Part shown: positions 33,823 to 44,135 of the stretch, piece after piece
How positions within the stretch are numbered: position 1 is the first letter of the stretch
Layout: every line of letters begins with the position of its first letter
Source of the DNA: Zygnema cylindricum
Taxonomy: Eukaryota; Streptophyta; Zygnematophyceae; Zygnematales; Zygnemataceae
Assembly: GCA_037447655.1 (NCBI GenBank)
Contig: JBBHKE010003507.1
Span: forward strand, 1 to 64,000
Reading direction: 5' to 3'
Length of the DNA: 64,000 nt
Program-made: the position numbers and the translations under genes
The notes under the pieces: generated by a model
Told to the model about the DNA's origin: nothing
The model's input: only the letters and a program-made list of their open reading frames with translations
Database searches by the model: none

Positions 33823-34545
33823 ATGAGTCGCCGGCCGTCAACTATTTTGCTGCTGGTTGTGGCGGCTGTCGCTTGTGCTGCTGTCCACGTGGCAGCACGG
33901 GAGAGGACGGAAATTGTGTCAGAAGGAATGACGGAGGGGCACGTGGCAGTAGATGACACGAATGGTGAGAAATAATGTGGCATAGAAATATTTTGGATAC
34001 GGATAAAAGAAGCTGCAGGGAGAGGAAAGGGAAAAGGAAAGGAGATTAGAAAGGAAGAGAGGGAGAGGAAGAGAGGGAGAGGAAGAGAGGGAGAGGGAGA
34101 GAGGGAGAGGAAGAGAGGGAGAGGAAGAGAGGGAGAGGGAGAGAGGGAGAGGAAGAGGGAGAGGAAGAGGGAGAGGAAGAGGGAGAGGAAGAGAGGGAGA
34201 GGAAGAGAGGGAGAGGAAGAGAGGGAGAGGAAGAGAGGGAGAGGAAGAGGGATAGTAGACTCATTTTATTTTTTGTTGCTTCGATCTTATCCAGGATTCT
34301 ATGGAGGTCGACGTCGCTTGCTCGGATGTAGTGGCCCTTATTACATCTGGAAAACCAAGGACACGTGTCAATCCGTGATCCAATTATTTTGTGGCGCGAG
34401 GTCAACAAAAACTTGGAGCCAATGTTTGGGTACAAAGGCGGGAATTTGTGTAGGAGCAGGCAAAAATTGGGCAATTGGAAGAGTAATTTGTGTGATAAAT
34501 TGCTCAATCCATAGTGGCTCTAAAGCTCCAAATTGTTTCGGTTGA
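33823..34545 (+). CDS. Small secreted Cys-rich protein with LysM-like domain, two exons
   Basis: Exon 1 is 33823-33964 (donor ATG|GTGAGAA) and exon 2 is 34295-34545 (acceptor TTATCCAG). Phases match, giving 130 residues. Residues 1-26 form a clear signal peptide (MSRRPST, then ILLLVVAAVACAAV, cleavage likely near HVAA). The C-terminal half has YYIWKTKDTCQSVI, several cysteines, and NWAIGRVICV. The YxWxxxDTCxxI start and GRxIC end agree with a plant-type LysM motif, which would bind chitin or peptidoglycan-like glycans in the apoplast. Assignment to LysM is inference. A homologous exon, broken, lies at 36335-36575 on the other strand, which supports exon 2 being real coding sequence. The intron is mostly GAGAGGGAGAGGAA repeat. 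Confidence 0.6.
34022..34255 (+). repeat. GAGAGGGAGAGGAA microsatellite in intron
   Basis: About 230 bases of nearly pure 14-bp purine units, beginning some 60 bases after the exon 1 donor. Confidence 0.95.
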
Positions 34546-34678
34546 AGAAAAAAGACACGTGTCTCAATTTTACTAAATTGGCACGAGGTTACCGTTCAAT
34601 ATTGGGGTACAATATGGTCTATCCACACTCAAAATGCACTCAAAATAAATGAGTAGGCACTCGCTAAACCCAGTATAA

Positions 34679-34748
34679 GGCCAATGGCGCGCAGTGGTTA
34701 TCTCATTCACAGCTGAAGTGAAAGGTCCCAGGTTCGACCCGCCGGCTC
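34679..34748 (+). tRNA. tRNA-like sequence in the 5' LTR of the second TRIM
   Basis: GCAGTGGTTA (A-box region), a perfect 5-bp anticodon stem TTCAC/GTGAA, GGTC, and B box GGTTCGACC are present in order, with TTTTT just after. The acceptor stem does not pair well. It is probably a tRNA-derived pol III module, not a working tRNA. Confidence 0.45.
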
Positions 34749-34968
34749 AATTTTTCCCTAGTGTGGGACATTTTTCACTCTCACATTCTGTGGAGTTCTA
34801 GCTTGGTATCAAAGCGAATGGGATTGCGAATGTATTGATGAGCCTCTTTGTGAGGGAGAAAATTGAATTGGCACGAGGTTGCAGTTCAATATCTGGGTAG
34901 AATGTGGTCCGTGCACACTCGAAATGCACTCAAAATAAATGAGTACGGACTCGCCAGACGCAGTATTA

Positions 34969-35041
34969 GGCTGATAGCGCGCAGTGGTTATCGAATTCAC
35001 AGTTTAAGTGAAAGGTCCCAAGTTCGAGCCCTTGCCGACTC
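34969..35041 (+). tRNA. tRNA-like sequence in the 3' LTR of the second TRIM
   Basis: Counterpart of 34679-34748. It keeps the TTCAC/GTGAA stem with a different loop (AGTTTAA) and a weaker B box (AGTTCGAGCC), and TTTT follows. Confidence 0.4.
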
Positions 35042-35090
35042 AATTTTCCCTTAGTGTGGACATGTCAAATCCTGGATTCTGGGGAAATTT

Positions 35091-36334
35091 TGACTAAATC
35101 AATACTCAACTCGATTTTGCGGAATTCTAACAAGTTTTCCTGAGTAAAAATGTAAAATTTTTGGAAGCTTTTCTTTTAATTTTAGATTGGAATAATTTTG
35201 GAGGGTAGGAGAAATTTTATTTTTGCCAAAATTTGCATCAATTTTTGGAGGTTTAGAGAACAAAATTCTGCTATTTATAGAAAATAAGCGTAATAATTAG
35301 TGTTTGTGAGTCGAAATAGCCAGAAACTAAAAATGAATGCTGCTCAAGATTAGTTATACTTCAAACAATAAAAGTTAAAAAAAAAAGAATAATTGTGTAG
35401 CATTTTTTGGAAAATAACACAAAGTCAGTCCATTCATACTAAATTAGCCGAAGTGGTAGATTTTGCAGTTGGCAATTCGCACTCTAAGTCAATATCACTG
35501 TAAACAATCCACACTCTATTTTTTTCTACGGTTCCCCCTTGTACATGTTGCACTCTATTTTCCATATGGTTTCCCTTTTGGTCATTTTTAGTGTTATGTA
35601 CCTTCTTGAATTAAAAATTAGATTGGTCTGGTCGATGCACGTTTTTCCATTCTTTAATGATTTATTTATGGGTTTTTTAGGGTTTTTAGGGTATTTTAAG
35701 GTTTTTTCGCTATTTTTGATAGAATAAAAGTCAATTAAATACCAAGAAATTACAAGCGCAGGAAAAACGAGTAAAAGTAAAAGAAAATAACTCAAAACCA
35801 AACCAAATCTCACAGATAAATAATAACCATAAACCATTTTACGAAGGTCGAATCCAGACCACATTTTCTTCCCTTCGGCAATGCTCTTATATTATCCGAC
35901 CAACAAAAATAAACATTTTTACTTACTTTTCTCCCACACAATTGAATAATAGAAATCTAAGTTTTAACTGCCTAAAATAACAAAACAAAACAAAAAAAAT
36001 CACAAATAACTACCAAGCACATGTATGTACGACGTGAACTAATGACAACACGAAATAAGTACGCGCGGGAAACCAACTACACGCAAAAAAAACAAACAAA
36101 AAAAAAAACACGAACAAACAAACACAATGTACGGAACTAAAAACAAACATCCGCGAATAAACTAAAAAACATTTAACCGCACGAAAATATCCTAGGAAAC
36201 AAAACATGCGACCTAAATCATAAAGTGTGACGCACCACTCGCACGAAACAAACCACACTATTACAAAATAAAAACTCACATTGCACATTCTAACAATTTT
36301 GACCCACCAACATTAAAACATGTGCTTGCTTTTT
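35091..36334. other. AT-rich spacer
   Basis: No gene seen. Near 35670-35705 a TTTTTTAGGGTTTTTAGGG stretch is telomere-like but short. Hydrophobic open frames on the minus strand (for example 36010-36288) come from A/C-rich sequence. Confidence 0.4.
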
Positions 36335-36575
36335 TCAACCATAACAATATGTAACTGTAGAACCACTAGGATTATAACAATCTGAAACACAAATCATTCT
36401 CCCATCCGCCCAAGTGTTCCCTGTCCCAACACAACTTCTTGCATCTGTACCCATACATTGGTTCTAAGTTAATCAAGTCCTAGAGCCACAAAATTTATTA
36501 ATCACAAATTGACATGTGTCTGAAGGTTGCCAGATGTAATATATGTTAAAATTCTGTGTCCATTTTTGTGTTAAG
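36335..36575 (-). pseudogene. Broken homolog of the LysM-like exon
   Basis: On the minus strand the frame gives YYIWQPSDTCQFVINKFCG, then stops, then NQCMGTDARSCVGTG and WADGRMICV, ending at a TGA placed as in the gene at 33823-34545. Two in-frame stops lie between FCG and NQC. The signal peptide exon was not found next to it. It looks like an inverted, inactive paralogue. Confidence 0.6.
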
Positions 36576-36970
36576 GACCAGTAGACAAAGTTAGTCAAAG
36601 TTGCGTGAGAGAGATCTCAAGTCCTGTTTTTTTCAGGTACAGTTGAGTGGACGTAAGGTACGATTACGTAGACGTCAAGCATAATTTGCGTAGACGTCAA
36701 GATTTGATGAAACGTAGTTGCTTACTTGTACTGCACTGCAAGTTTAAGTGTAGCAAATTTTGAGTGTATGTCACGTAGTGAATTACGGCCGTTGATTTGT
36801 TTAAGTAGTTCACAAGTTAAGATTTTGTTTTTTTACGTGAAACACAAGTAGCGTAGTACTTACGTCATCTATACATATAAAATGTACTCATGCTTACATT
36901 GAAAATTAATCACCAATCAACTAAATGATTCTCTCCAATTTCTCTTTACTGCTATCTTGGCACTGAGAGC

Positions 36971-37098
36971 TTATTTTGTCGTGTAATTAATCTATCTTAT
37001 TCTTTGTTCAGTAATTAAGCTTGTTTTCTCATATTTATTTTGTCGTGTAATTAATCTACCTTCTTCTTTGTTCAGTAATTAAGCTTGTTTTCTCATAT
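36971..37098. repeat. 64-bp tandem duplication at the broken edge of copia E
   Basis: Two nearly identical 64-bp units start TTATTTTGTCGTGTAATT at 36971 and 37035, with a third unit beginning at 37099. They directly abut the truncated pol of element E. Confidence 0.85.
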
Positions 37099-37107
37099 TT
37101 ATTGCAG

Positions 37108-38938
37108 TCTGAAGAGTATTCCTATCCGTATTAAATACTCTATAGCCTACCGATTCATCATCATATCCCATAAAAATTCCGGGAACTGATTTCGGACTAA
37201 GCTTAGAAATTGGGAGATTATCCAATATAAAACATTTACTCCCAAAAACCCAGAAATTAACAACATTTGGTTTTCTTTCGGTCCACACCTCATATGGTGT
37301 TTTATCTTTCACTGCTCTAGTCTCTATTCTATTCCTAATATACGACGCACACGAGAAAGCCTCTCCCCAAAATTTGAAATCTATTCCTTTATCTAGTAAC
37401 ATAGATTTTGCACTTTCCGTTAGAGTTCGGTTCAATCTTTCGGATACTCCATTCTGTTAATGAGTATAAAGAACTGCAAATTGTCAAGAAATGTTGTTTT
37501 CTTTCAAATAGTCGGAGAATGTATGAGAAAAATATTCCCCTCCGTTGTCTGACCGAATGGAAAGGATCGGTTTCCCATGAAGTTTTTCGGCCCACGCCCG
37601 AAAGTGTTTGAAGTGAGTGAGCACTTCACTCTTTTCTTTCATAAAGTAAACCTTGCTATATCTTGAGAAATCATCCGTAAACGTAACCAAGAACCTGCTG
37701 CCACTGAGGGAAGGAACTTTTGACGGTCCCCATACATTTGAATGAATAATTTGCAGCAAATCCGTTGCCCGGTTATCAGCTGTATGAGGTAAGGGCAGCT
37801 TATGAAGCTTTCCCAAAGTACACCCATCACATACATGAGAGTCAGTTTGTCCTAATTTAACACCATCTATCATATTTTGCTTTACCATTTTATCAAGCCT
37901 TTCATGAAGAACATGACCGAGCCTCTTATGCCACAAAACATTTTTCGGAAGAACACTAGAGTATGCAAAGTCAATTTCAATAGCCAAGTCCATCCGGTTA
38001 AATAAGTTTGGGCCACTAGTTCCTATCAAAGCTACTCTCCCATCGTTGCTTACTACCTTTTTCCCATTCTTCTGTAAAATTTCAAAACCTTTCATTTCCG
38101 CCATGGAAGTGGAAAACAATTTTTTTGTAAACTTTGGGATATAGAGAACATCATGCAAGGTCTTTTTCACAACTTGACCATTGATGTCACATGCTAACTC
38201 CACGCTTCCCTTTGCCGTAGCCTCCACACCGCTGTCATCCGCGTAAAAAATCCGACAAGTGGGAATTGGAGTAAGCGTTTTGAAGTAAGCCTGATTGCCG
38301 CAAATGTGAGAGGAGCATCCGAAGTCCATAATCCACCCGTTCTCTCGGGGTCCCTCCATGAGATCTTTTGCAAGAGCAAAGAATTCATCATCATCCGATT
38401 GCGGAAATCTGACCACGTCTTCCTTTTCCTCCGGCCCTTCGTCTTGTGATGTCTCATCAAATGCAAGGAACGCCGCATTTTTAACCGGCAGTTTTGATGG
38501 TGAGTCCTCGGACTGCACTCTCCATTCCGCACGATAAATTCCTAATTCACACGCTTTTATAAATGTCAGACACAGACAGAAAACATGACGTTAACCAAAG
38601 CAATAGACACACCTATCATATTGCCTATAATTCGGACTGGGGGTAAAGTTTCTATTTCTAATAAGTCGAGCCGGCTTATATGTCTGTGCATTATTAGCTA
38701 TCACTGATTGATAACCATTTAAGGCTATGTGAGTGGCCTCTTTGTCTAAGATATAAGCCTGAGCTACAGTTATATTCCATTTACTTTTCTCTAACCTTCT
38801 TAACTGCTCCGCGGCTCCTCTATATTCAGTAGGAAGCCCTCTAATTAGAATCATAGCTTGATGATAAGGAGGAAAACTCCTCCCGGAGCATGCATTTTTT
38901 GAAAAAAGAAGCTTCAAGCCATTACAACATGATTTCAT
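37108..38938 (-). pseudogene. Copia E gag end, protease and integrase
   Basis: 38591-38938 carries the capsid end (MILIRGLPTEY) and knuckle start CVYCFG. 37484-38518 carries protease, GAG-pre-integrase (LWHKRLGHV, CDGCTLGKLH) and integrase to RSDNGGEYF. 37079-37435 continues with MNRTLTESAKS. The protease active site reads DFG rather than DTG/DSG, so it would be inactive. A frameshift separates the integrase halves near 37440-37490. Confidence 0.85.
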
Positions 38939-39270
38939 GTCACCCGCAGTATACTTTTAGTCCCAAACTTTTCCAGCAGTTACAACCTCATTCTGCTCAC
39001 TAGCTAAGACATAGGATTCACTCAGAGCCGTCCATATTTCAGAAGCCGTAGAGATATTGATATATGTCATGTTTAGATCTTATGACAAAAGTAACTTCAG
39101 AACATGCAATGCATCCTCGTTTTTCTTTTCAAATCCGGATCCGTATCTGGAAGGATACCAAAAATTAATCATATAACTTCACTTGTTTCAGGTAAGACTT
39201 AGTCAAATCCGTTCAATAAAGATACTTATGCCCATTAAACACCGAGATCCATGAGGAAGGGCTCGTGACT

Positions 39271-40117
39271 TGTTGATTTGAGACAGCCGGTGCCAGTGAA
39301 GAAGATGAAGAAGCACCTACAGTTGCTATGACAATCAATTATTCAAAAAGGAAACTCTCACAAAATCCCACAAAAACCAACTTCACAATGAAGCCCCAAG
39401 TAAACCAGAGACACACTAGCTTTGCAAATTTTCCACAATATAGAATTTCTACCAAAGAAACCACCTCCAGAATTTCACAAGGTTCTGCCAAAAGATCACA
39501 ATGATCTTACAATTCAAAAACATTCAAAAACTGCTTCGAAGTTTTCCATACAAAAATCGTTCTCACTAAAAAACCCAAGTCCACAAAGTTATCCCAATCA
39601 CCATGTAATAATCATGCTTATCAATTCCCAATGTCCGCTCAACCGGCATAATGTATTGGAACAATCAAGGATAGAGTTTAAAGTAAACTAGGCGTAGCCA
39701 TGAGTTCTCTTTAAAATGACGGCATTCGGCGCCATTCTGATATTGTTCACACCATGACACCCCTCAACATGTAACCCTCAAAATGAAACCTACCTTCCTT
39801 CTAACAACCAAACTTGACTCCCTTACGCATCACATCGCAGGCAAGTGCAATCGACTGCGGTACCCTTTGTCGCGATACTCAGTAAATTATATTCCGGCCA
39901 ATTTATCTTCACACAAATTGACCAAAGTTCGCACCTTTTTAAGACATCGCTATAGTGCTTTACTGCTACACCGTCAAGCCTGATATTAGAGCAGCGCAGC
40001 TGCGACAAGTACCGATATAGCAGATTAACATGCCGCCATTCTGTGCATGTAAGACTTAGCGCACCATAGCAGTATAACAGCAAGATATAGAGAGGACTCA
40101 AGGTTTCCAAAACAACA
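39271..40117 (-). repeat. 5' LTR of copia E
   Basis: It runs TGTTGTTTTGGAAACC...CTCAAATCAACA on the minus strand, and contains one CGCAGCTGCG near 39995. The following AGTCACGAGCCC is a G-to-A-decayed primer-binding site (the frame reads QVTSP instead of QVMGP). Confidence 0.75.
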
Positions 40118-40216
40118 ATACGTGCACTTTGCTTCTAGTGACGACGCGTGTCCTTGTGGATCTACTTTTTGTCGTTCTATTAATTTACTGAGACTTAAAG
40201 TTTTCCAAAAACAACA
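40118..40216 (-). repeat. Remnant of the 3' LTR of copia D
   Basis: 99 bases matching the first 99 bases of the D 5' LTR (TGTTGTTTTTGGAAAAC against TGTGGTTTTAGGAAAAC), preceded by the PPT. The remainder is missing beyond the insertion of E. Confidence 0.85.
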
Positions 40217-40521
40217 CTCCCCTATGGCTTTAGACTCAGTAGCGCAGCTGCAATTCCGAACTAGCGCTGTATGGCAATACAGCAAGGTAGCAATTCTAGC
40301 TAATCACCTAGTCCCATTTCATCCAAATGTTGGACTAGCGCAGTATGGCAGTATAGCAATGCAAAAACTAAGTTATTCACTCAATCCCACTGAATCCTTA
40401 CAATACTTTAGCTTAAGAGCAAGAAGAGCTTTAGTAAGCATATCAACAATCATTTTTGCATGTGGCAGATATCATAGTTTAATCACCCTAGAGAACATTT
40501 TTTCTCTTACAAAGTGTAATC

Positions 40522-41905
40522 TTACATCATATGATTACTCTTGAATTGATGACTCGAGATAGAGGAAATGGCAATGGCAGCTTGGTTATCACACCAAATC
40601 ACTTGTGGGCCAACTTGCATGTATCCCAATTCTTGCAGCATGGATTTTACCCATAAGAGTTCCTTGAGGGCCAAACTTGCTGCCATGTATTCTAACTCCA
40701 TCGTTGATTGTGTTCTTACCTTGAGAAGTTTGCTGCTACAGCAGCAAGTCCCGTTCTCAATTTGTAGAACGAACCGCTTGGTGGATTTTTGGCTTGGCAT
40801 GTCGCTATAGCTTGCATCACTCCACGTTTGCAACTTCACTTCTCCTACGCCTAGTGTGAGTTTGAGGTCTTTGGTTGCTGCAACATATCTTAAGACTCTC
40901 CTTGCCGCATCACGATCAGAATTTCTTGAATTCTCTATACTTTTGCTCAGTACCCCAACTGCTGCAGCAATATTCGGACCGGTATAGTTCATGAAATATA
41001 TTAAACTTCCCACTATTTGTCTGTAAGGTATTAGTGTCATAGGATCATCTTCTCTTAGCTCTGAATATTCACTAATAATGACACCTGGTTCTATCTCTTT
41101 TCCATCTAGCTTTTGTCGTAATTTCATTAGAGTTAAACGTCCTTTTGCCCCACGCATTCTCTACTCATCGAACATGTTTCCAATAGCCTGATTTTGAGTA
41201 AATTTTATTAACCTCTCATTTTTATCCCTCTCTACCTGGATACCCAAAATACATTTTGCCTCACTGAGGTATTCATTTCAAACCATGAATTTAAGGCAGT
41301 TTTGATTTTGATAATTTCAGCAATTGATTTGCTAATAAACAATAAATCATCTACATACATTGTTATATACACTATCCCATCTTCGCCCTTTAGAACATAG
41401 ACAAAGTGATCATAACTTATCCTTTGAAATCCTAAGCTAGTTAAATATTCATCTAGCTTCAGATCCAATTGCCTAGGGGCCTGTTTTAGGTCGTACAGAA
41501 ATTTTAATAATTTGCATACTAAGTGCTATTTTCTCGGCTCTACATACATTTCAGGCTCCTGCATGTAAATTGCCTCCTCTAGTAAATTTGTATTTACATC
41601 CATCTGATGTATTTTTATCATTTCTATAGCCGCTAGGGATAGCAAAATCCTCACTGTCGGAAATCTTACAACCGGAGAGAATGTTTCTTAAAAATCAATT
41701 CCTTTCTTGTGATTTTATCCATTTGCAACAAGTCTAGCCTTATATCGTTCAATGGTGTTATCACGATTTAATTTCACCTTGAATACCAATTTGCTATCGA
41801 TCGCTTTTCGGTCCGGACGAAGATCCAGAAGCTCCCATGTCTTAGCCTCCATGATTGACTTCATTTCGTCGTTTGCTGCCTCGATCTAGTGATTCCGCTC
41901 CGGTG
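40522..41905 (-). pseudogene. Copia D reverse transcriptase end and RNase H
   Basis: RT with MYVDDLLFIS (41232-41468) and RNase H with YSDMPSQKSTK, MELEYMAASLALKELLW and WCDNQAAIAI (40522-41157). The RT start lies between 41470 and 41905 with stops. It continues the coding of 47974-49311 across element C. Confidence 0.88.
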
Positions 41906-41910
41906 ATGAG

Positions 41911-42677
41911 TGTTGCCTTTTTGGAAAGCTTTCAGTCTCAGAGCAGCGCAGCTGCTTTACAGACAGCAGCGCAGCTGCTATACAACAGAGCACCGCAGCT
42001 GCTATACAGCAGCGCAGCTGCTATACAGCAGCGCATCTGCTATACAGCAGAGCAGCGCAGCAGCGAAGCTGCAACACAGACAGGACAAGGCAACCATGAT
42101 TATATTTGATATGGTCCGTACGGACAACGCAACGCCTGATATTCTTAATGTGATTCTGTACAGGATAGAGCAACTGCGATAGATACGATTCTAGTCAAAC
42201 TTAGTGGGAACTCAGTGGTAACTTAGTGGGTAACTCAGTGGTAGCTTAGTTATAGCTCAGTGGTAGCTTAGTGGTAGCTCAGTGGTAGCTTGACAGATCA
42301 GTGGTAGCTTAGTGGTTTGACCTACCTCTCAAGTACACTAGTGTTGCCAGTTCAACAGAAGTATAAGACTTAGGACTCGGAACATATTATGTATCCAGAC
42401 TTCCAAGTAGTAAAACTGCAGACAGTTTTTAGGAAAATTCTGAGTATTATATCTTCAGTGTTGTCGCGTCAATTGTGATATAACTTTGGGAGTTATCAGT
42501 GTTTATGCTACTCTATATTCTGATAGACTTTTGTGAGGTTTGGATGCTTGTATAAGAATTAGTGAGAACTTAAGAACAGCTGTTTGGTAGGATTCTTGAT
42601 AGCTTTTGAGAGTGTATCATGTCTACTTCTACTACTACTGCTGCTCCTCCACCTGCACCGGTGGTTGTAGAACAACA
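41911..42677 (+). repeat. 5' LTR of copia C
   Basis: The U3 region holds an array of CGCAGCTGC units (41945-42075), then GGTAGCTTAGT/GGTAGCTCAGT tandem units (about 42215-42315). The gag ATG is at 42619, so the LTR encodes the first 20 Gag residues. Confidence 0.93.
41945..42075. promoter_or_regulatory. CAGCTG (E-box) palindrome array in the copia C 5' LTR
   Basis: About six GCGCAGCTGC or near variants are spaced about 19-25 bp, separated by TATACAGCA-type spacers. CAGCTG is an E-box core recognised by bHLH factors; function here is inferred. Confidence 0.55.
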
Positions 42678-43260
42678 GGTTATGGGCCTGTCATCAAGAT
42701 TTCCTATGTTTTCCGGGGATAAGTATGTTTACTGGGCGGATATGGTGGAAACACATTTTGAAAATGTCAATCTTTTGGATATATTGGATGGTTCGCTGGA
42801 TGAATCTGATCGGTCATGGTCTAAGAAAAATACGCAAGCTCGTTCTATTCTGATATCTGAGGACTTAGTTATGTCTCGGATAAAGATGAAAAAAGCAATT
42901 GATATCTGGAAATCTCTTAAAAGTGATTATGAAAAGGCCAATGTCCAGGATTGGCTGGAAAAATTTGGGACTATAAGTACACTGGCGGTACAATGGCTGA
43001 ATATTCTAACAAATTTCGTGTCCTTGTGGATGCACATGCTTGTGCAGGTAGGGTGTTTCTTTCTTTTCAACAGGCGGCACTGCTCATGAGGGGTCTCCCT
43101 CGTAGTATGAAAGGAGCATCTGACATGCTCAAACAAAAAGATAAAGCTAGCTGGACTTTACAGTTAGCCATCAATATTTTACTAGAGGAGGAAGCTACAT
43201 CTAATATTCTCAATGTTGAGCAAGTAGAGGCTTTTAATTCAGACTTTGAGAGAAAAGGAT
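42619..43260 (+). CDS. gag: Copia C Gag (frameshifted)
   Basis: Capsid protein of virus-like particles. It begins MSTSTTTAAPPPAP inside the LTR and runs QVMGLSSRFPMFSGDKY (overlapping the primer-binding site), then THFENVNLLDILDGSL. A deletion near 42947 shifts the frame: the alignment with element F indicates about 10 bases lost between NVQ and the AGKIW block. The second half (42951-43260) has ALLMRGLPRSMKG and ends FNSDFERKG before TAG. Beyond that stop the frame continues to a knuckle, CFYCRERGHGYKFC, at about 43340-43380. Confidence 0.85.
42678..42692 (+). promoter_or_regulatory. Primer-binding site of copia C (internal tRNAi-Met)
   Basis: GGTTATGGGCCTGTC follows the LTR directly and matches the first 11 bases of GGTTATGGGCCCACC, the complement of the anticodon arm of initiator tRNA-Met. 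The same bases encode Val-Met-Gly of Gag. Confidence 0.75.
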
Positions 43261-43263
43261 AGT

Positions 43264-44114
43264 TTCATCAGCAAAGGAATCAGTTTAATCAGTTCAGACA
43301 GTTTAATCAAGGTGGAAATAGACAATCCAACAATGCATGCTTTTATTGTCGTGAGAGAGGTCATGGATACAAATTTTGTCCAAAGCTTAAAAAAGCTAAC
43401 GATACAGGTTTATACCGGCCGGGATGGCAACAAAGCCAGTTTTACAAAGGCTTCACGGGGACTACATCTCGTGGAAATGCATTATTTTCGGCTTCTTCGT
43501 CTCTCCAAGACGATACTTTGAGGGTTTCTACGGACGACGATACAGATCTATTTGCTATGGCGGCTGCAATGGAGGGCGCGAAGGACCCCGGATGGATAAT
43601 GGATACGGGTGCGTCAGCCCACATGTGCTGGAACAAGGCCATCTTCAAAAATCTGACAGCAACGCCGGAGAAAAATATTTGTTATGCTTGTGGAATGAGT
43701 GTCCAAACTCGTGCTGTGGGTGATGTGTCCTTACTAGTTGATGTTGATGGGAAAGCCATTGAAAGGACTCTTCAAAATGTCTTATTTGTGCCTGACTTTA
43801 AGAAAAATCTGTTTTCTACGTCGTTAGTAGAGAGCAAAGGTTTTGAGGTTAATTTGAAAAATGGTCGGCAAGTTGTTAGCAAAAATGGCAAGGTTGCAGT
43901 TACAGGTACTAGAGATAGTAGCAAAATGTATCGCATGGATATGGCTAATACAAAGGAGAATGATGTTTTGTACTCCGGTGTTTTGCACTCAGATGAGTTG
44001 TGGCATAAAAGATTAGGCCATGTAAACTATGATAGTTTGAGGAAAATGGTCCTTGCTGGCAAAATAGAGGGTGTATCAATCACAGATGAGCCGGTCAAAA
44101 CTTGTGATGGTTGA
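43264..44114 (+). CDS. pol: Copia C nucleocapsid, protease and GAG-pre-integrase
   Basis: After the TAG the reading continues through a Gln/Asn-rich linker and the CX2CX4HX4C knuckle. A frame change leads to 43518-44114, with protease active site GWIMDTGASAHMC, NVLFVPDFKKN, and the pre-integrase LWHKRLGHV. A TGA stands where CDGC-type Cys is expected at 44113. The protease would process Gag-Pol. Confidence 0.85.
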
Positions 44115-44135
44115 GTTTTAGGCAAAATCCACAGA

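Larger units (their letters stand above)
34571..35090 (+). mobile_element. Second TRIM-like element with tRNA-like sequence in both LTRs (degenerate)
   Basis: Two direct repeats offset by 290 bases (about 34571-34803 and 34861-35090) share AATTGGCACGAGGTT and TGCACTCAAAATAAATGAGT. Between them TGGTATCAAAGCGA (34804-34817) resembles the initiator tRNA-Met primer-binding site (11 of 14), and GTGAGGGAG near 34850 resembles a polypurine tract. The interior is about 55 bp with no coding sequence. Exact LTR ends are unclear and divergence is high, so this is an old copy. It is unrelated in sequence to the TRIM at 3009 but has the same architecture. Confidence 0.65.
37105..40117 (-). mobile_element. 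Copia element E, 3'-truncated, inserted in the LTR of D
   Basis: The 5' LTR is 39271-40117 and gag and pol run leftward to about 37105, where homology stops in the integrase C-terminal domain. RT, RNase H and the 3' LTR are missing. The LTR start TGTTGTTTTGG directly follows CGTAT of the 3' LTR of element D, so E is younger than D. The matching target copy is lost with the truncation. Confidence 0.8.

Noticed and set aside
36544-37104. Solo LTR starting TGTTAAAATTC
   Set aside because: The start looked LTR-like, but the reading frame of the LysM-like fragment continues across it and no matching end or target duplication was found.
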